Below, one piece after another: positions 9,901 through 17,618 of a stretch of 64,000 nt of DNA (position 1 is its first letter; each line of letters begins with the position of its first letter). A program made the translations under genes and the position numbers. The notes beneath the pieces were generated by a model. The model searched no databases, had not been told where the DNA came from, and saw nothing but the letters and a program-made list of their open reading frames with translations. The stretch is from Micromonospora sp. CB01531 (GTDB taxonomy: Bacteria > Actinomycetota > Actinomycetes > Mycobacteriales > Micromonosporaceae), in the NCBI RefSeq assembly GCF_001905095.1, contig NZ_LWLS01000066.1, positions 43,087 through 107,086 of the forward strand. Reading direction: 5' to 3'.

Positions 9901-10332
9901 CGCTACTGCGTACTGGCTTTCGCCGAGTGGCTCCAGGCCGAAGGGGTGCGGGTCGAGCCGCTCGCCAGCGGAAGGGTGACCATAACGGGCAAGGACGGTG
10001 CCACCGTCGAGCCGGTGGTGCTGGATCCACGCGCCAGCCGATCACTCCGACTCACCGCAGGCGACACCATCGAGGTGAGCTGCGCCGTACACCAGACCGA
10101 ACTTCGCGGATTCCCCACTCGCCACCTGCTGCGACCCGCCCCCGCGACGCTGAGCCAAACGAACGACGACGCGCACGATTCGGCCACCGTGCTGCAAGGC
10201 AGCGCTCCGAATGACATGAAGGGCGAGGGCGGCGAGTCCGACGAACCGGTGACTGTCGACGGCATCGCGCTCCTGCGCGACACTGCCACCGGCCGCTTCA
10301 CGCGCGAGCCGGCGCTCTGGCTACGCCGATGA
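6985..10332 (+). CDS. Large unrecognised protein with central two-helix membrane segment
   Basis: A single intact frame of 1115 codons from the ATG at 6985 (GGGGTAGG five bases before it; a GTG two codons earlier is also possible). Residues 1-80 are Pro/Ala/Gly-rich and probably disordered. About 85-400 is mixed alpha/beta with no motif I recognise. About 410-590 is charged, helical and coiled-coil-like. Two membrane helices follow, near 596-614 (VISLAVGLVSLVTVLDA) and 654-676 (LFSLACGVAVLGVAVYVWV), then a soluble C-terminal part of about 440 residues with a beta-rich end. There is no signal peptide and no obvious catalytic motif. The coiled coil before a two-helix anchor resembles large actinobacterial conflict or signalling proteins (CATRA-type, for example), but I cannot show homology. 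It stands alone between IS debris and a convergent gene. Confidence 0.75.
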   Translation: MPGGNVGEPYQQGEIVESAQAAATDSVVLGAVPSPRPAPEPASTVTPADAPHPVTAEASGGGDGGSRRQERAKPRTGRVRHGALNRLIMVRTSAWRIPEIELLRRDPDRSPDSLATEPGGVEFAAHRRLLDALLRTDGVPDGAAWLGRVRDGDDAVDYKRADSEAGRSLMTELVDEVRQGCLAALDKDRQAWGQLAELRHQIFLEPRRLQSLRDPADPDRPLYAVVDISFSYLVKRPLCRASVSVWTSLPRSRRHVPEELLAVNGAQDVQIPAEQLPAYRAYLLRVGESLQRLLAAQLLPVQFRIFDWQYDLPTFWVAVPASLRSDAYRYLEQSDRVGDRLARELLLTGTARDSVVSRAVINGDFMVLRRFRREDETYTPHYLILPSRNGYPARDAEGQRDSDRQAAAIRRQEENAAGIVTALSELEAKSGSELYTVERDLEIWKNHLQVYTAMAERGAFLWDALSTHLPMRRGRTLNEAHRAVQLLHQILLQGVADLGHLRALTRASSADIDAAAEQLQDDFDAKLTELHGRSVRGLRGAITETGLFARVRQHGAEIVEQSSWVKSRYDDLVAAITSAFDERRVREADVIQKGGVVISLAVGLVSLVTVLDATTDMKTPKDIAPTPGAPADGNWLRWLHDQALGLLSRHADEAALFSLACGVAVLGVAVYVWVRFRSSGRLSSRQFRRLYDGSRRRLVLRDGHGVWHFLRDASTDSLEDFLGSTRRPPAKPEENRPPGTPASRAPRADAPKNRQRWAEHDDALAGRFADLWDRAAPMKVRRQDRVRSDIKALARRIEHWGIHGLLLTERPRQLHEYVLPRLICLYRFCIPWPDSFIEKVGRQNRPKSLVPDSEFVRAMQWLGFQRDQAMEFDRHLHSWQKRQINETQDAAESAGKSVPAQYARRLLDLLNELELSAYCTAENVERLLVHSEAAAAENRPAPPEAPPRVWTQVVVQPGDLNPNGEPTHQALERYCVLAFAEWLQAEGVRVEPLASGRVTITGKDGATVEPVVLDPRASRSLRLTAGDTIEVSCAVHQTELRGFPTRHLLRPAPATLSQTNDDAHDSATVLQGSAPNDMKGEGGESDEPVTVDGIALLRDTATGRFTREPALWLRR

Positions 10333-10365
10333 TCGATCGCTTGGTGCCAGACGTGGAACGGGCTC

Positions 10366-10860
10366 CTACCGGCCGGTGGCACCGTCGACAAGCTCTCGCA
10401 GGATGTCGGCGTGACCGGCATGCCGGACGGTCTCGCTCGTCATGTGGGCAAGCACCCAGCGAAGCGTACGAGGCGTGTCGCCGACGGGTTGCGCGGTGAG
10501 GACGTCGGGGCCAGCGGCTGCGATGATGTGGGCGTCGCTCTCGGCGATCGCGGTCCGGTAGCCGGCGATGATCTGATCCGGGGACCGGTCCGGCTCGACC
10601 ACCATGTCGAAGTCGACGTCGGCGTAGCGTGAGTCGCCGGCGAACGTGTAGCCGAACCAGTACCGTTCGGCGTCGGTCAGATGCTGGACCAGGCCCAGCA
10701 GGGTGGTGTCGGAGACGACCAACCGGCGCCGCAGCTGCTCCTCGTTCAGCCCGGCAACTTTCTTCAGCACGCATGATCGAGCGAAGGACAAGAAGGCGAG
10801 GGTGGTGTCGAGCTCGCCATCGTCGTTGCGCGGCACGGCTTCACGTTGGGATTCGATCAT
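10366..10860 (-). CDS. DinB / DUF664 family protein (mycothiol-transferase-like)
   Basis: Cytoplasmic four-helix protein of 164 aa. It has the three-histidine pattern of the DinB fold: H in LVQHLTDAERYWF and two in AHMTSETVRHAGHADILREL. In actinomycetes these DUF664 proteins are metal-dependent, thiol- (often mycothiol-) linked transferases of unknown substrate. Family length matches. It is convergent with the large gene on its left (stop codons about 35 bp apart) and diverges from the Imm5-like pair on its right. No partner gene hints at a substrate. Confidence 0.8.
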   Translation of the reverse strand: MIESQREAVPRNDDGELDTTLAFLSFARSCVLKKVAGLNEEQLRRRLVVSDTTLLGLVQHLTDAERYWFGYTFAGDSRYADVDFDMVVEPDRSPDQIIAGYRTAIAESDAHIIAAAGPDVLTAQPVGDTPRTLRWVLAHMTSETVRHAGHADILRELVDGATGR

Positions 10861-11007
10861 TCCCGGACCTTACGTGCCCGTCATCCGGGCGAGCCGGGCG
10901 GGGACGTCATACCGACAGCCGCAGGTGACCTGCGATTGAGGGTTCCGACGGCAGGTGAGCAGACGACAGGTCGCAAGGCCTCAACCGGGCGTTCAGGGAT
11001 ACGATTC

Positions 11008-11628
11008 ATGGACATGGCACAGAGCGCGCGCACCGTATCCGGAGACTTCGACCTGACGATGGACGAGCTGCGCGTCGTGGCGCGTTACGTGGTCCGGCAT
11101 GCCGAGGACGTCCTGTCGGTCTTCGAGCGGGCCGTTCCCGATGATCCGCGCCCCCGTGCGGCCATCGACGCGGCCTGGGCGTTCATCAACGGCGCCAACA
11201 GGACCAAACTGCAACGCGTCACGTCCCTCGAGGCTCACCGGGCCGCCGGGTCCGCCCCCTCCGAGGCCGCGCGGCTGGCCGCGCGATCCGCCGGTGATGC
11301 CGCATCGGCCGCATACCTGCACCCCATTGCCAAGGCCAGCCAGGTCGGCCACATCCTGCGAGCGTCCGCAAGCGCTGCGCGCATCGGGGAGATCGAGGCG
11401 GGCGGTGACCCCACGATCGGGGATGCCCTGCTGGAACGGTCGCGGCAGCGCGCGACACCGGTGCTCATCGACGTTCTCAGCCGCTACCCGATCGCGCCAA
11501 GCGGCGGCAATCGTGTTGCCCAGCTGATGAGCACACTGGACCGTTCCCTGCGTCAGGCGGCTGACCGGCCACCAGGGCGCACTGCGCTGAGTCGCGCCGA
11601 CCCGCGTGGGAGGGAGTGCAAGTCATGA
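11008..11628 (+). CDS. Putative immunity protein, Imm5-like (first of tandem)
   Basis: All-helical 206-aa protein resembling the predicted Imm5 immunity family of polymorphic toxin systems. It shows the helical repeat pattern VVRHAEDVLSVFERAVPDDP, then RPRAAIDAAWAFINGANR, then an alanine-rich helix ARLAARSAGDAASAAYLHP. The ATG at 11008 follows AGGGAT. Its stop overlaps the start of the next gene (ATGA), so the two are translationally coupled. The paralogues share only family-level similarity. No toxin, Rhs or secretion gene is visible on either side. Confidence 0.65.
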   Translation: MDMAQSARTVSGDFDLTMDELRVVARYVVRHAEDVLSVFERAVPDDPRPRAAIDAAWAFINGANRTKLQRVTSLEAHRAAGSAPSEAARLAARSAGDAASAAYLHPIAKASQVGHILRASASAARIGEIEAGGDPTIGDALLERSRQRATPVLIDVLSRYPIAPSGGNRVAQLMSTLDRSLRQAADRPPGRTALSRADPRGRECKS

Positions 11629-12137
11629 TCCTCCCGAAGGTCCGGGACCCTCGCTTCGTGACGATCCGCCGTAGGGGGACTCTCACCGATGGCGATCACC
11701 GGCTTCTCGCTCTATGGGCCGCCTCGTGTGCAGAGCACGTCCTTGGCCTCTTCGAGTCGGCTCAGCCGGGGGACCCGCGACCGCGTCACGCGATCGAGCA
11801 TGCCCGGGCCTGGGTCCGCGGCGAGGTCAAGATGATGCAGGCTCGTGCGGCGGGCGGCCACGCGATGGGAGCAGCCAGAGACCTGCGTGGGGCGGCCCGG
11901 CATGCCGCGTACGCCGCCGGCCAGGCCGGGGCCGTCGCCCACGTAGCCGCGCATGAGCTCGGCGCCGCCGCCTACGCAATCAAGGCTGTGCGCGCGGCGG
12001 CACCGGACGCTCTGAGCGAGGCCGCAGGGGGGCTCGAGTGCCAATGGCAACGCGACCAGCTCCCGGAGGCGATCCGCGAACTCGTACTTGATGACCAGAG
12101 ATTACGCAATGACATCTGCTGGTCGGTGTTTCACTGA
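11625..12137 (+). CDS. Putative immunity protein, Imm5-like (second of tandem)
   Basis: 170-aa alanine-rich helical protein, closer to the family consensus than its upstream neighbour: CAEHVLGLFESAQPGDPRPR, then AIEHARAWVRGEVKM, then repeated Ala/His helices (AARHAAYAAGQAGAVAHVAA). The ATG at 11625 overlaps the previous stop by four bases and has GGGAGGGAG upstream. The name is a computational prediction for the family; no experimental function is known to me. It could be a self-protection gene left after loss of its toxin, or a housekeeping helical protein (inference). Confidence 0.7.
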   Translation: MILPKVRDPRFVTIRRRGTLTDGDHRLLALWAASCAEHVLGLFESAQPGDPRPRHAIEHARAWVRGEVKMMQARAAGGHAMGAARDLRGAARHAAYAAGQAGAVAHVAAHELGAAAYAIKAVRAAAPDALSEAAGGLECQWQRDQLPEAIRELVLDDQRLRNDICWSVFH

Positions 12138-12363
12138 CGAAGCCGAGCCTTGCCGCGAGCGGTAACGTAACCCTACGTAGCGCGCGACTCGCGGCATGAC
12201 CGGCTGTTCAATGCCGACCTTGGACTGCCTCCTCATTCAGTCCGGGCAGCGTGGGCGATGGCGCGGCTCGGTCACCGGGGAGTTGGCAGCCTGGCGATGT
12301 TGACCGATGGAGCCCGTCCAACCCGTCCCGTAAGACGATCCGCTGCCGGACACGGTGTACGGG

Positions 12364-13263
12364 TCACGATGCGGCTCGGAGGGAATCGAGCCGGCGCAGG
12401 TCGTCGTCGGACAGGCTTAGGTCGGCCGCGGCGACGTTGGAACGTAGGTGGCGGACGCTGGTGGTCCCGGGGATCGGGACGACCGGCACGCCGTGTGCCT
12501 GCTGCCGGTGGTGTACCCAGGCCAGTGCGACCTGCCCGCTCGTGGTGTCGTTTCTACTGGCGATCTCGCCCAGTGCGGCGCGTAGGCCGCTCGCTGCTTC
12601 CTCGTCGGCTGTGCTCGGCGGCTGGTGGAGGAGTCCATGACCGTTTGGGGAGTGGGCCACGACGACCACTCCGAGGTCGGCCACGGTAGGCAGCAGCTCC
12701 CGCTCGATGTCGCGCTGCACCAGTGACCACTGCTCCTGTAGCGCCGCGATCGGGTGAACGGCGTGTGCGCGGCGTAGGTCGTCCGCCGTCACGTTGGACA
12801 GGCCAAGGGCGCGCACCTTCCCCTGGTTGACTAGTTCGGCCATGGCTTCGACGGTTTCCTCGATCGGGACCTTTTCGCTGCGATGGTGCAGGTAGTAGAG
12901 GTCGATCACGTCGACACCGAGCCGTCGCAGGCTCGCCTCGCTCGCCTGCCGCACGTATGACGGGTCAGCCCGTACGTCGAAGCCGCCGGCGAGCTCATCT
13001 CGCCAGACCAACCCGAACTTGCTGGCCAGCAGCACCTCATCACGGCGTCCTCGGATTGCCCGGCCGACCAGCTCTTCATTCTGGTAGGCATCTGCGGTGT
13101 CCACCATCGTGACGCCCGCATCAAGGGCGGCGTGGACCACCGCCACCGGGTCGCGGTCGGTGCCGTCGTCGGTTCCATCGCGCAACCTCATCGCGCCGAA
13201 TCCCTGACGGCCGAAAGTGTCCCGACCCATGGATAGACGCGTCCCCGTCTCAGCAGTTGGCAT
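12364..13263 (-). CDS. Aldo/keto reductase
   Basis: NADPH-dependent (alpha/beta)8 oxidoreductase of 299 aa. The catalytic tetrad is visible: D55 and Y60 in VDTADAYQNEE, K82 in LLASKFG and H126 in YYLHHRSEK. The C-terminal VPIPGTTSVRHLRSNV is the usual cofactor-binding segment. The start is the ATG at 13263 after AGGGTGGG; the frame opens 14 codons further up but runs through the promoter. A MerR-like dyad lies 14 bp upstream of the start, so expression is probably stress- or metabolite-controlled. It resembles the YajO/Tas branch that reduces aldehydes. Nothing neighbouring shares its strand. Confidence 0.88.
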   Translation of the reverse strand: MPTAETGTRLSMGRDTFGRQGFGAMRLRDGTDDGTDRDPVAVVHAALDAGVTMVDTADAYQNEELVGRAIRGRRDEVLLASKFGLVWRDELAGGFDVRADPSYVRQASEASLRRLGVDVIDLYYLHHRSEKVPIEETVEAMAELVNQGKVRALGLSNVTADDLRRAHAVHPIAALQEQWSLVQRDIERELLPTVADLGVVVVAHSPNGHGLLHQPPSTADEEAASGLRAALGEIASRNDTTSGQVALAWVHHRQQAHGVPVVPIPGTTSVRHLRSNVAAADLSLSDDDLRRLDSLRAAS

Positions 13264-13276
13264 GACCCACCCTAAA

Positions 13277-13296
13277 ACCTCAACCGCAATTGAGGT
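13277..13296. promoter_or_regulatory. MerR-type operator before the aldo/keto reductase
   Basis: Inverted repeat ACCTCAA-N6-TTGAGGT, 14 bp upstream of the reductase ATG. It has the look of elements bound between -35 and -10 by SoxR/MerR-family regulators. The cognate regulator is not adjacent. Confidence 0.55.
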
Positions 13297-13533
13297 CCAG
13301 TCCATTAGCGGTGCTGGTCTGCGTCATCTCGAACAAGGACCTCATACGGGACGCCGCAGCTCAGATGGCCTGAGCGCGGCAGGGTGTCCCGTATGACCCG
13401 GCCGGTGAACGTTTCCGCACAGGGCCGCTATCCGGGACACCTACGCTCATTGGTGGCCCGCGCCGACCGTTCGCGTGGCGTGAGTGTCGGCGTCCAGCCT
13501 CGACGACATGCCTCGGTCCGACGCGCCACCAGG

Positions 13534-14105
13534 TCAAGTGACATCGGTTCCATAAGGCCAGTGCATCGACAGCAGAACAGTCAACGCACGCACGCTCATC
13601 GGCATGAGAGCGCGCGGGAGCGGCTCCGTCATGCGTTCGGTCGGGGCGTTCGTCGACTCAGCTGCGCACGCGTTAGTAATTCTGCTGGTGCCGCCTTTGA
13701 CTTCGCTTGTCGGATCGGCGGTTCGGCGTTGGGCGGTGTGGGCGTCGGTGAGGAAGCGGTCGCGGTCGTCGCCGTGGGCGATTGCCGCGTTGTAGACGGC
13801 GTCGATCGCGGCGACCAGCGGATCGTCGTTCGCCAGGGCGATCAGGGCGGGCAACGCGACGGCCTGCTGGAGCACCTCGGTGACGCGACATGTGCCGGAC
13901 GTCCTCGCGGCCAGGTGGAGCGTGATGGTGGTGTGCAGCACAACAGCCGGTTGAACGCGGCGGTGCCGCTTTGCTCGGTGAAGGGTCGGGGCAGTGGGCG
14001 GTCGGCCTCGGCGGCGGCGAGCGCGTCGGCGATCCACCGATCCGTTCCAGCCCGGCCACCCGCATCGCGCGGCGGGCCGCCCAGATCACCGACGGGGACG
14101 GCCAA
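13534..14105 (-). pseudogene. Frameshifted unrecognised gene
   Basis: Protein-like sequence split over two minus-strand frames. The first half contains IADALAAAEADRPLPRPFTE and then SGTAAFNRLL. The second half contains VTEVLQQAVALPALIALAND, then DPLVAAIDAVYNAAIAHG. Together they would make a helical protein of about 150 aa, but a frameshift near 13945 breaks it and no start with a ribosome site is evident. I do not recognise the family. The rest of 13306-14268 shows only a short open stretch on the plus strand near 14130-14186 (QIEQETNQSIEWIQIDS, then stop), probably the tail of another lost gene. Confidence 0.4.
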
Positions 14106-14268
14106 GGAAGGTCTCTAGTCCAATGAAGAGAGCTGGTCGGGACCGTCGCCGCCCAGATCGAGCAGGAGACCAACCAATCGATCGAGTGGATCCAGATCGA
14201 CTCTTAAGAGCACTGCGGTACGTGACGGCACGCCGCACGCGACCGGCGGATGTGCGGATGAACCACTG

Positions 14269-15204
14269 TCATGGCCATGCTCGCTGGGTGCGGCGCCATC
14301 GCTGCGGGGTGATGCCGTAGCGGTCGCGGAAGCGGCGGACGAGATAGGTGGCGTCGCGCAGGCCGGTTCGGACGGCCACGGCGTCGAGCGACAGGTCGGT
14401 CTCGCGTAGCATTCGCCGGACCTCGGTCATGCGCCGTTCGGTGATCCATTCAAGCAGGGGGCGGCCGGTGCGCCGGCGGAGCACGGTCGTGAGGTGCCCC
14501 GGGGTGTAGCCGAGCGTGCGGGCGACATCGGCGGCGGAGACCGGTTCGCGGAACGTCGCCTCGATCTCGGCGAAGACCCGCTCGACGAGTGGGTCCGGCG
14601 TGGCCGGAGCGCTGGGTGCCAGTCGCGCGGCCGCGACCAGAAGCCGGGTGAGCAGTGCGGCGACGGCCTCGCGGGCACCGAGACGGCCTGGGTCGGCGAG
14701 TTCCTCGGCCAGGTCCGCCAGCCACGCCGACCAGTTCGCCTGGTCGGGCTCTGCGATCCGACCGTGCCCCGCGCTGGAGGCGAACAGGGCGAGGAGGGGA
14801 TGGTGCGTCCAGGCCAGTGGGGAGACCGAGGCCAGGGCGGGAACGGCGTCCGGTGTGAACGCGACCGACCACGCGCGGCCGCGGGCGAACTCGGCCGCGT
14901 CCGCGACGCCGATGACCTGCCCGGGCGATACAGCGTGGATCTCGCCAGCGCGCATCGGCCGTTCAGCGCCGTCGACGGTGAACGAGCCCATGCCCTCCTC
15001 GACATAGACCAGGACGAAGAAGTCGTGGGCGTGCCGGTGCTCCGGCGGGAGGCTGGGGTGGGCGGCTTCGGTGTCGAAGCGGGTCACCGAGACAGGAGGC
15101 AGGCCGGGGCGCTGCCGGTAGCGGTAGACCGGCGTCCCGTCGGGCCGTACCGTGCGCAGCCCCGACGGGCCTCGCGGCGAGTCACTGACCGAAGAATGTC
15201 CCAT
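14269..15204 (-). CDS. AraC family transcriptional regulator
   Basis: 311-aa regulator with an N-terminal cupin-like sensor (PEHRHAHDFFVLVYVEEG, MRAGEIHAVSPGQVIGV) and a C-terminal double helix-turn-helix. The HTH region has SAADVARTLGYTPGHLTTVL and LDAVAVRTGLRDATYLVRRF, ending RYGITPQRWRR, the AraC signature. The ATG at 15204 is preceded by GGAAA; the longer open frame is rejected because it runs into the divergent gene. It diverges from the methyltransferase gene 118 bp away and probably controls it or itself. The ligand is unknown. Confidence 0.87.
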   Translation of the reverse strand: MGHSSVSDSPRGPSGLRTVRPDGTPVYRYRQRPGLPPVSVTRFDTEAAHPSLPPEHRHAHDFFVLVYVEEGMGSFTVDGAERPMRAGEIHAVSPGQVIGVADAAEFARGRAWSVAFTPDAVPALASVSPLAWTHHPLLALFASSAGHGRIAEPDQANWSAWLADLAEELADPGRLGAREAVAALLTRLLVAAARLAPSAPATPDPLVERVFAEIEATFREPVSAADVARTLGYTPGHLTTVLRRRTGRPLLEWITERRMTEVRRMLRETDLSLDAVAVRTGLRDATYLVRRFRDRYGITPQRWRRTQRAWP

Positions 15205-15322
15205 GGTTTCCAAGTTAAATCCTGCTTGGTTACCGCAGAATATCCAAGACTTGGAGGTGACGACACCGGGTCGGTCAGGTGCCATCGAGGCAGACCCGCC
15301 ACCGCGTGCACAGGAGGCATCC

Positions 15323-16078
15323 ATGGCAGCTTCGATCCACGTACGCATCCTCGACCAGCGAACTCCGCAGGAGCGGGACCGCCCGTTCCTGCCGGGTGCG
15401 GGAAAGACCTGGCTTCTCCCGTTCTACGACGCCTTCACCCGGGTGGCCGGCGTCCGCGCACTGCACGAACGTGCGGTCGAGCTCGCCGGCATCGAGCCCG
15501 GCCAGACGGTGGTCGACGTCGGCTGCGGCACGGGCAACCTGTCATTCGCCGTGCTCGCGGCCCAACCGAGCGCGCGGGTGACCGGCCTCGACCCCGACAG
15601 AGACGCCCTGCGCAGGGCAGCGCGCAAGGCGCGCCGCCGCAGCGTCGCTCTTACCCTCGTTCAGGGATACGCCGACCGGATCCCCGCCGAGGACGCCTCG
15701 CTCGACCATGTCGTCTCGTCGTTGGCCCTGCACCACGTCGATGACGACGGTCGGATCGCGTTCGCGCGCGACGCGCTGCGTGCTCTCCGGCCGGGAGGAA
15801 GGGTCACCGTCGTCGACTTCGGCGGCCCAGCATCCAACGTCGAGGACGCCGGGCACCCGACACACCGCCATGGCCACAGCCCTGTCCACGCCCTCCGGCA
15901 CCTGACCCGCCTCATGCGTTCCCGGGTGGCGCACAGCCCGGTCGTGGCCCGCAACCACGGCGATGGCATCGTCACGCTCCTGGCCGACGCCGGGTTCGGC
16001 GACGCCCGGGAGGTCGCGCACGCCGACCACAGGTTCGGCCGGGTCACCTTCATGCAGGCGACTCACCCCTTGAGCTGA
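15323..16078 (+). CDS. Class I SAM-dependent methyltransferase
   Basis: 251-aa methyltransferase with motif I VVDVGCGTGNLSFAV, the acidic residue in VTGLDPD, motif II/III LDHVVSSLALHHV and ALRPGGRVTVVDFG. It belongs to the Methyltransf_11/25 UbiE-like group of small-molecule methyltransferases. The start follows a strong GGAGG six bases upstream. It diverges from the AraC regulator, suggesting inducible expression. A His-rich insert near residues 175-195 (HPTHRHGHSPVHALRH) is unusual and could bind metal (inference). The substrate cannot be deduced. Confidence 0.86.
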   Translation: MAASIHVRILDQRTPQERDRPFLPGAGKTWLLPFYDAFTRVAGVRALHERAVELAGIEPGQTVVDVGCGTGNLSFAVLAAQPSARVTGLDPDRDALRRAARKARRRSVALTLVQGYADRIPAEDASLDHVVSSLALHHVDDDGRIAFARDALRALRPGGRVTVVDFGGPASNVEDAGHPTHRHGHSPVHALRHLTRLMRSRVAHSPVVARNHGDGIVTLLADAGFGDAREVAHADHRFGRVTFMQATHPLS

Positions 16079-16144
16079 ACATGATGGGGGTGTTGACAGA
16101 CGCCAATCGGATCAGTGCGTTGCCAGGGCTGTTGTGGGCGCCGA

Positions 16145-16516
16145 TCAGCCGTTGGGGCGTGACTCGATCGCCTGCAGCGACCACCTGTTGCCGTCAGGAT
16201 CGCCGAAGTAGACGAAGTTGCCCCATGGCTGCACGTCGACCTCGCTGGCATCGACGCCGGCGTCGAGCAGTTGCCGACGCGCCGCCTCGGCGTCGGCGAC
16301 CACCACCTGGATTTCCTGTGTGCCGGGAGTCTTGTCGGTGATGCCTTCGCCGATCACGATGGAGCAGGCCGAGCCGGGTGGTGTCAGCTGGACGAACCGC
16401 AGGCCCTCGTGCACCCTGTGATCGTGGTCGGCGTTGAAGCCCACCTTCTGGTAGAACGCCTTGGCCCGGTCGACATCGGTAACCGGTACGGGGATGAGTT
16501 CGATCTTCCAGTCCAT
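16145..16516 (-). CDS. VOC family protein (glyoxalase/dioxygenase-like)
   Basis: 123-aa single-domain vicinal-oxygen-chelate protein: VTDVDRAKAFYQKVGFN at the N-terminus and VYFGDPDGNRWSLQAIE at the C-terminus, with the metal-ligand region in IQVVVADAEAARRQL. The start is the ATG at 16516 (MDWKIELIPVPV) after GTGGGA. Upstream open sequence crosses a non-conserved region. It is convergent with the methyltransferase gene. Such proteins serve as lyases, dioxygenases or antibiotic-binding proteins; no choice can be made here. The 250 bp to the next gene hold nothing recognisable. Confidence 0.83.
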   Translation of the reverse strand: MDWKIELIPVPVTDVDRAKAFYQKVGFNADHDHRVHEGLRFVQLTPPGSACSIVIGEGITDKTPGTQEIQVVVADAEAARRQLLDAGVDASEVDVQPWGNFVYFGDPDGNRWSLQAIESRPNG

Positions 16517-16766
16517 GGTCCCACCGTAGGACGTGGCTACGACATACGGGCTCACCGCACCATCTGTGGCAGTGAGCGGATGTCGCATGCATGGATAGAC
16601 CGACCTTGGTTGATGCACTTCAGATGCATGTCTAAGGACGGAGAGTTCTCCATGGGCGCCCCCGCGACCGGGCACGCTGGGCTGCCGCGACATGAGCGAT
16701 GGGGCGCGTTTTGCAGCGCTCGATCTGCCGTCGGCGGCCCTCGATGCTCAGCGGCGTTGTCGTGGC

Positions 16767-17207
16767 TCATGCGTCCAGCGCATAGGACCGGGCCATCAGA
16801 TCAGTCATGGCCTGCTGAAAGTCGCGGCGCCGCTCCTCGCTCCAGTCCGCGGTCAGCTGATCGAAAACGTCCTCCTGCCAGCGGTGAGCTTGCGCCAGCA
16901 TGGACCGGCCCGCAGGGGTGAGTGACGCTTCGCGTCGCCGGCCATCAGTGGCAGATGCCGCGATGACCAGGTATCCCGCCGCGGTCGCGCTCTTGATCAG
17001 TCGTGAAGCCCCGCTCTGATCGATCCCGATCTCGTGCGCGATCGCGTTGACCGTTGCAGCGGCCCCGCGCTTGGTCAGGGAGTGGACCGCCTCGCTGACC
17101 AGCACGAGTCGCCCTTGGTCGGCTATGGCAGGATCACCAGTCACGGATCTGCGTGACCAGTGCCGGACGAAGCCGAACAAGACGTGGCCCGGCCCCGGGC
17201 GGGTCAC
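16767..17207 (-). CDS. MarR family transcriptional regulator
   Basis: 146-aa winged-helix regulator: AATVNAIAHEIGIDQSGASR, then LIKSATAAGYLVIAA and the wing TDGRRREASLTPAGR. The GTG start overlaps the stop of the upstream NTF2-like gene (GTGA), giving a translationally coupled pair. An exact dyad at the pair's promoter (17595-17609) is the probable autoregulatory operator. The likely role is control of the NTF2-like gene in response to a small ligand (inference). Confidence 0.85.
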   Translation of the reverse strand: MTRPGPGHVLFGFVRHWSRRSVTGDPAIADQGRLVLVSEAVHSLTKRGAAATVNAIAHEIGIDQSGASRLIKSATAAGYLVIAASATDGRRREASLTPAGRSMLAQAHRWQEDVFDQLTADWSEERRRDFQQAMTDLMARSYALDA

Positions 17208-17584
17208 TCCGATGCCGCCATCTCGCGGCAGATGTAGGCGAGTTCGAGTGCCGACTTCAGGTCGGACAACCGCAGTGCAGCCGTCACCTTGCCAGCGGAT
17301 GCGCGGAAGACCGTTGCTACACGCGTTGGCGTGTTGCTCTCGGGCCAGGTGGCGTCCTCCTCGACCACCATGAGTCGCTCACTGATCGGGTGCCACGACC
17401 GCGGGACCAGCTTGATCCCTGAACGCTTCACCCAATCCGCGAACTGCGCAGGCGTGATCGGGCCGACCCCCTTTGGCCCCAGCACCACGATCGGATCACC
17501 AACCGCTTTCGCCGACCGCTGCAGGTCTCCGTCGTTCACGCTCGCGTGCCACTCGTTGATGGCTGCTTCAAGGTTCGACTCCAT
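17204..17584 (-). CDS. NTF2/SnoaL-like small protein
   Basis: 126-aa protein with an NTF2-like pattern: an N-terminal helix (LEAAINEWHASVNDGDLQRS), a hydrophobic strand (DPIVVLGPKG), and C-terminal beta segments ending in RVATVFRASAGKVTAALRL. Such folds bind or isomerise small hydrophobic molecules; no catalytic residue can be assigned. The ATG at 17584 is preferred because the 15-bp dyad lies 11 bp upstream of it; an ATG at 17608 would place the dyad inside the coding region. First gene of a coupled pair with marR-like DNA downstream. No clear ribosome site is seen, so a short or absent leader is possible. Confidence 0.6.
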   Translation of the reverse strand: MESNLEAAINEWHASVNDGDLQRSAKAVGDPIVVLGPKGVGPITPAQFADWVKRSGIKLVPRSWHPISERLMVVEEDATWPESNTPTRVATVFRASAGKVTAALRLSDLKSALELAYICREMAASE

Positions 17585-17594
17585 GCGGCAACTA

Positions 17595-17609
17595 TATGCG
17601 AAACGCATA
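17595..17609. promoter_or_regulatory. Likely MarR operator
   Basis: Exact dyad TATGCG-AAA-CGCATA just upstream of the NTF2-like/MarR pair, overlapping where the -10 box or transcript start would be. Size and position suit a MarR dimer; the pairing is inferred from context. Confidence 0.6.
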
Positions 17610-17618
17610 CGCCTACCC

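Noticed and set aside
14123..14190. Short plus-strand tail QIEQETNQSIEWIQIDS before a stop
   Set aside because: Looks natural but only about 20 residues remain; no family can be assigned.
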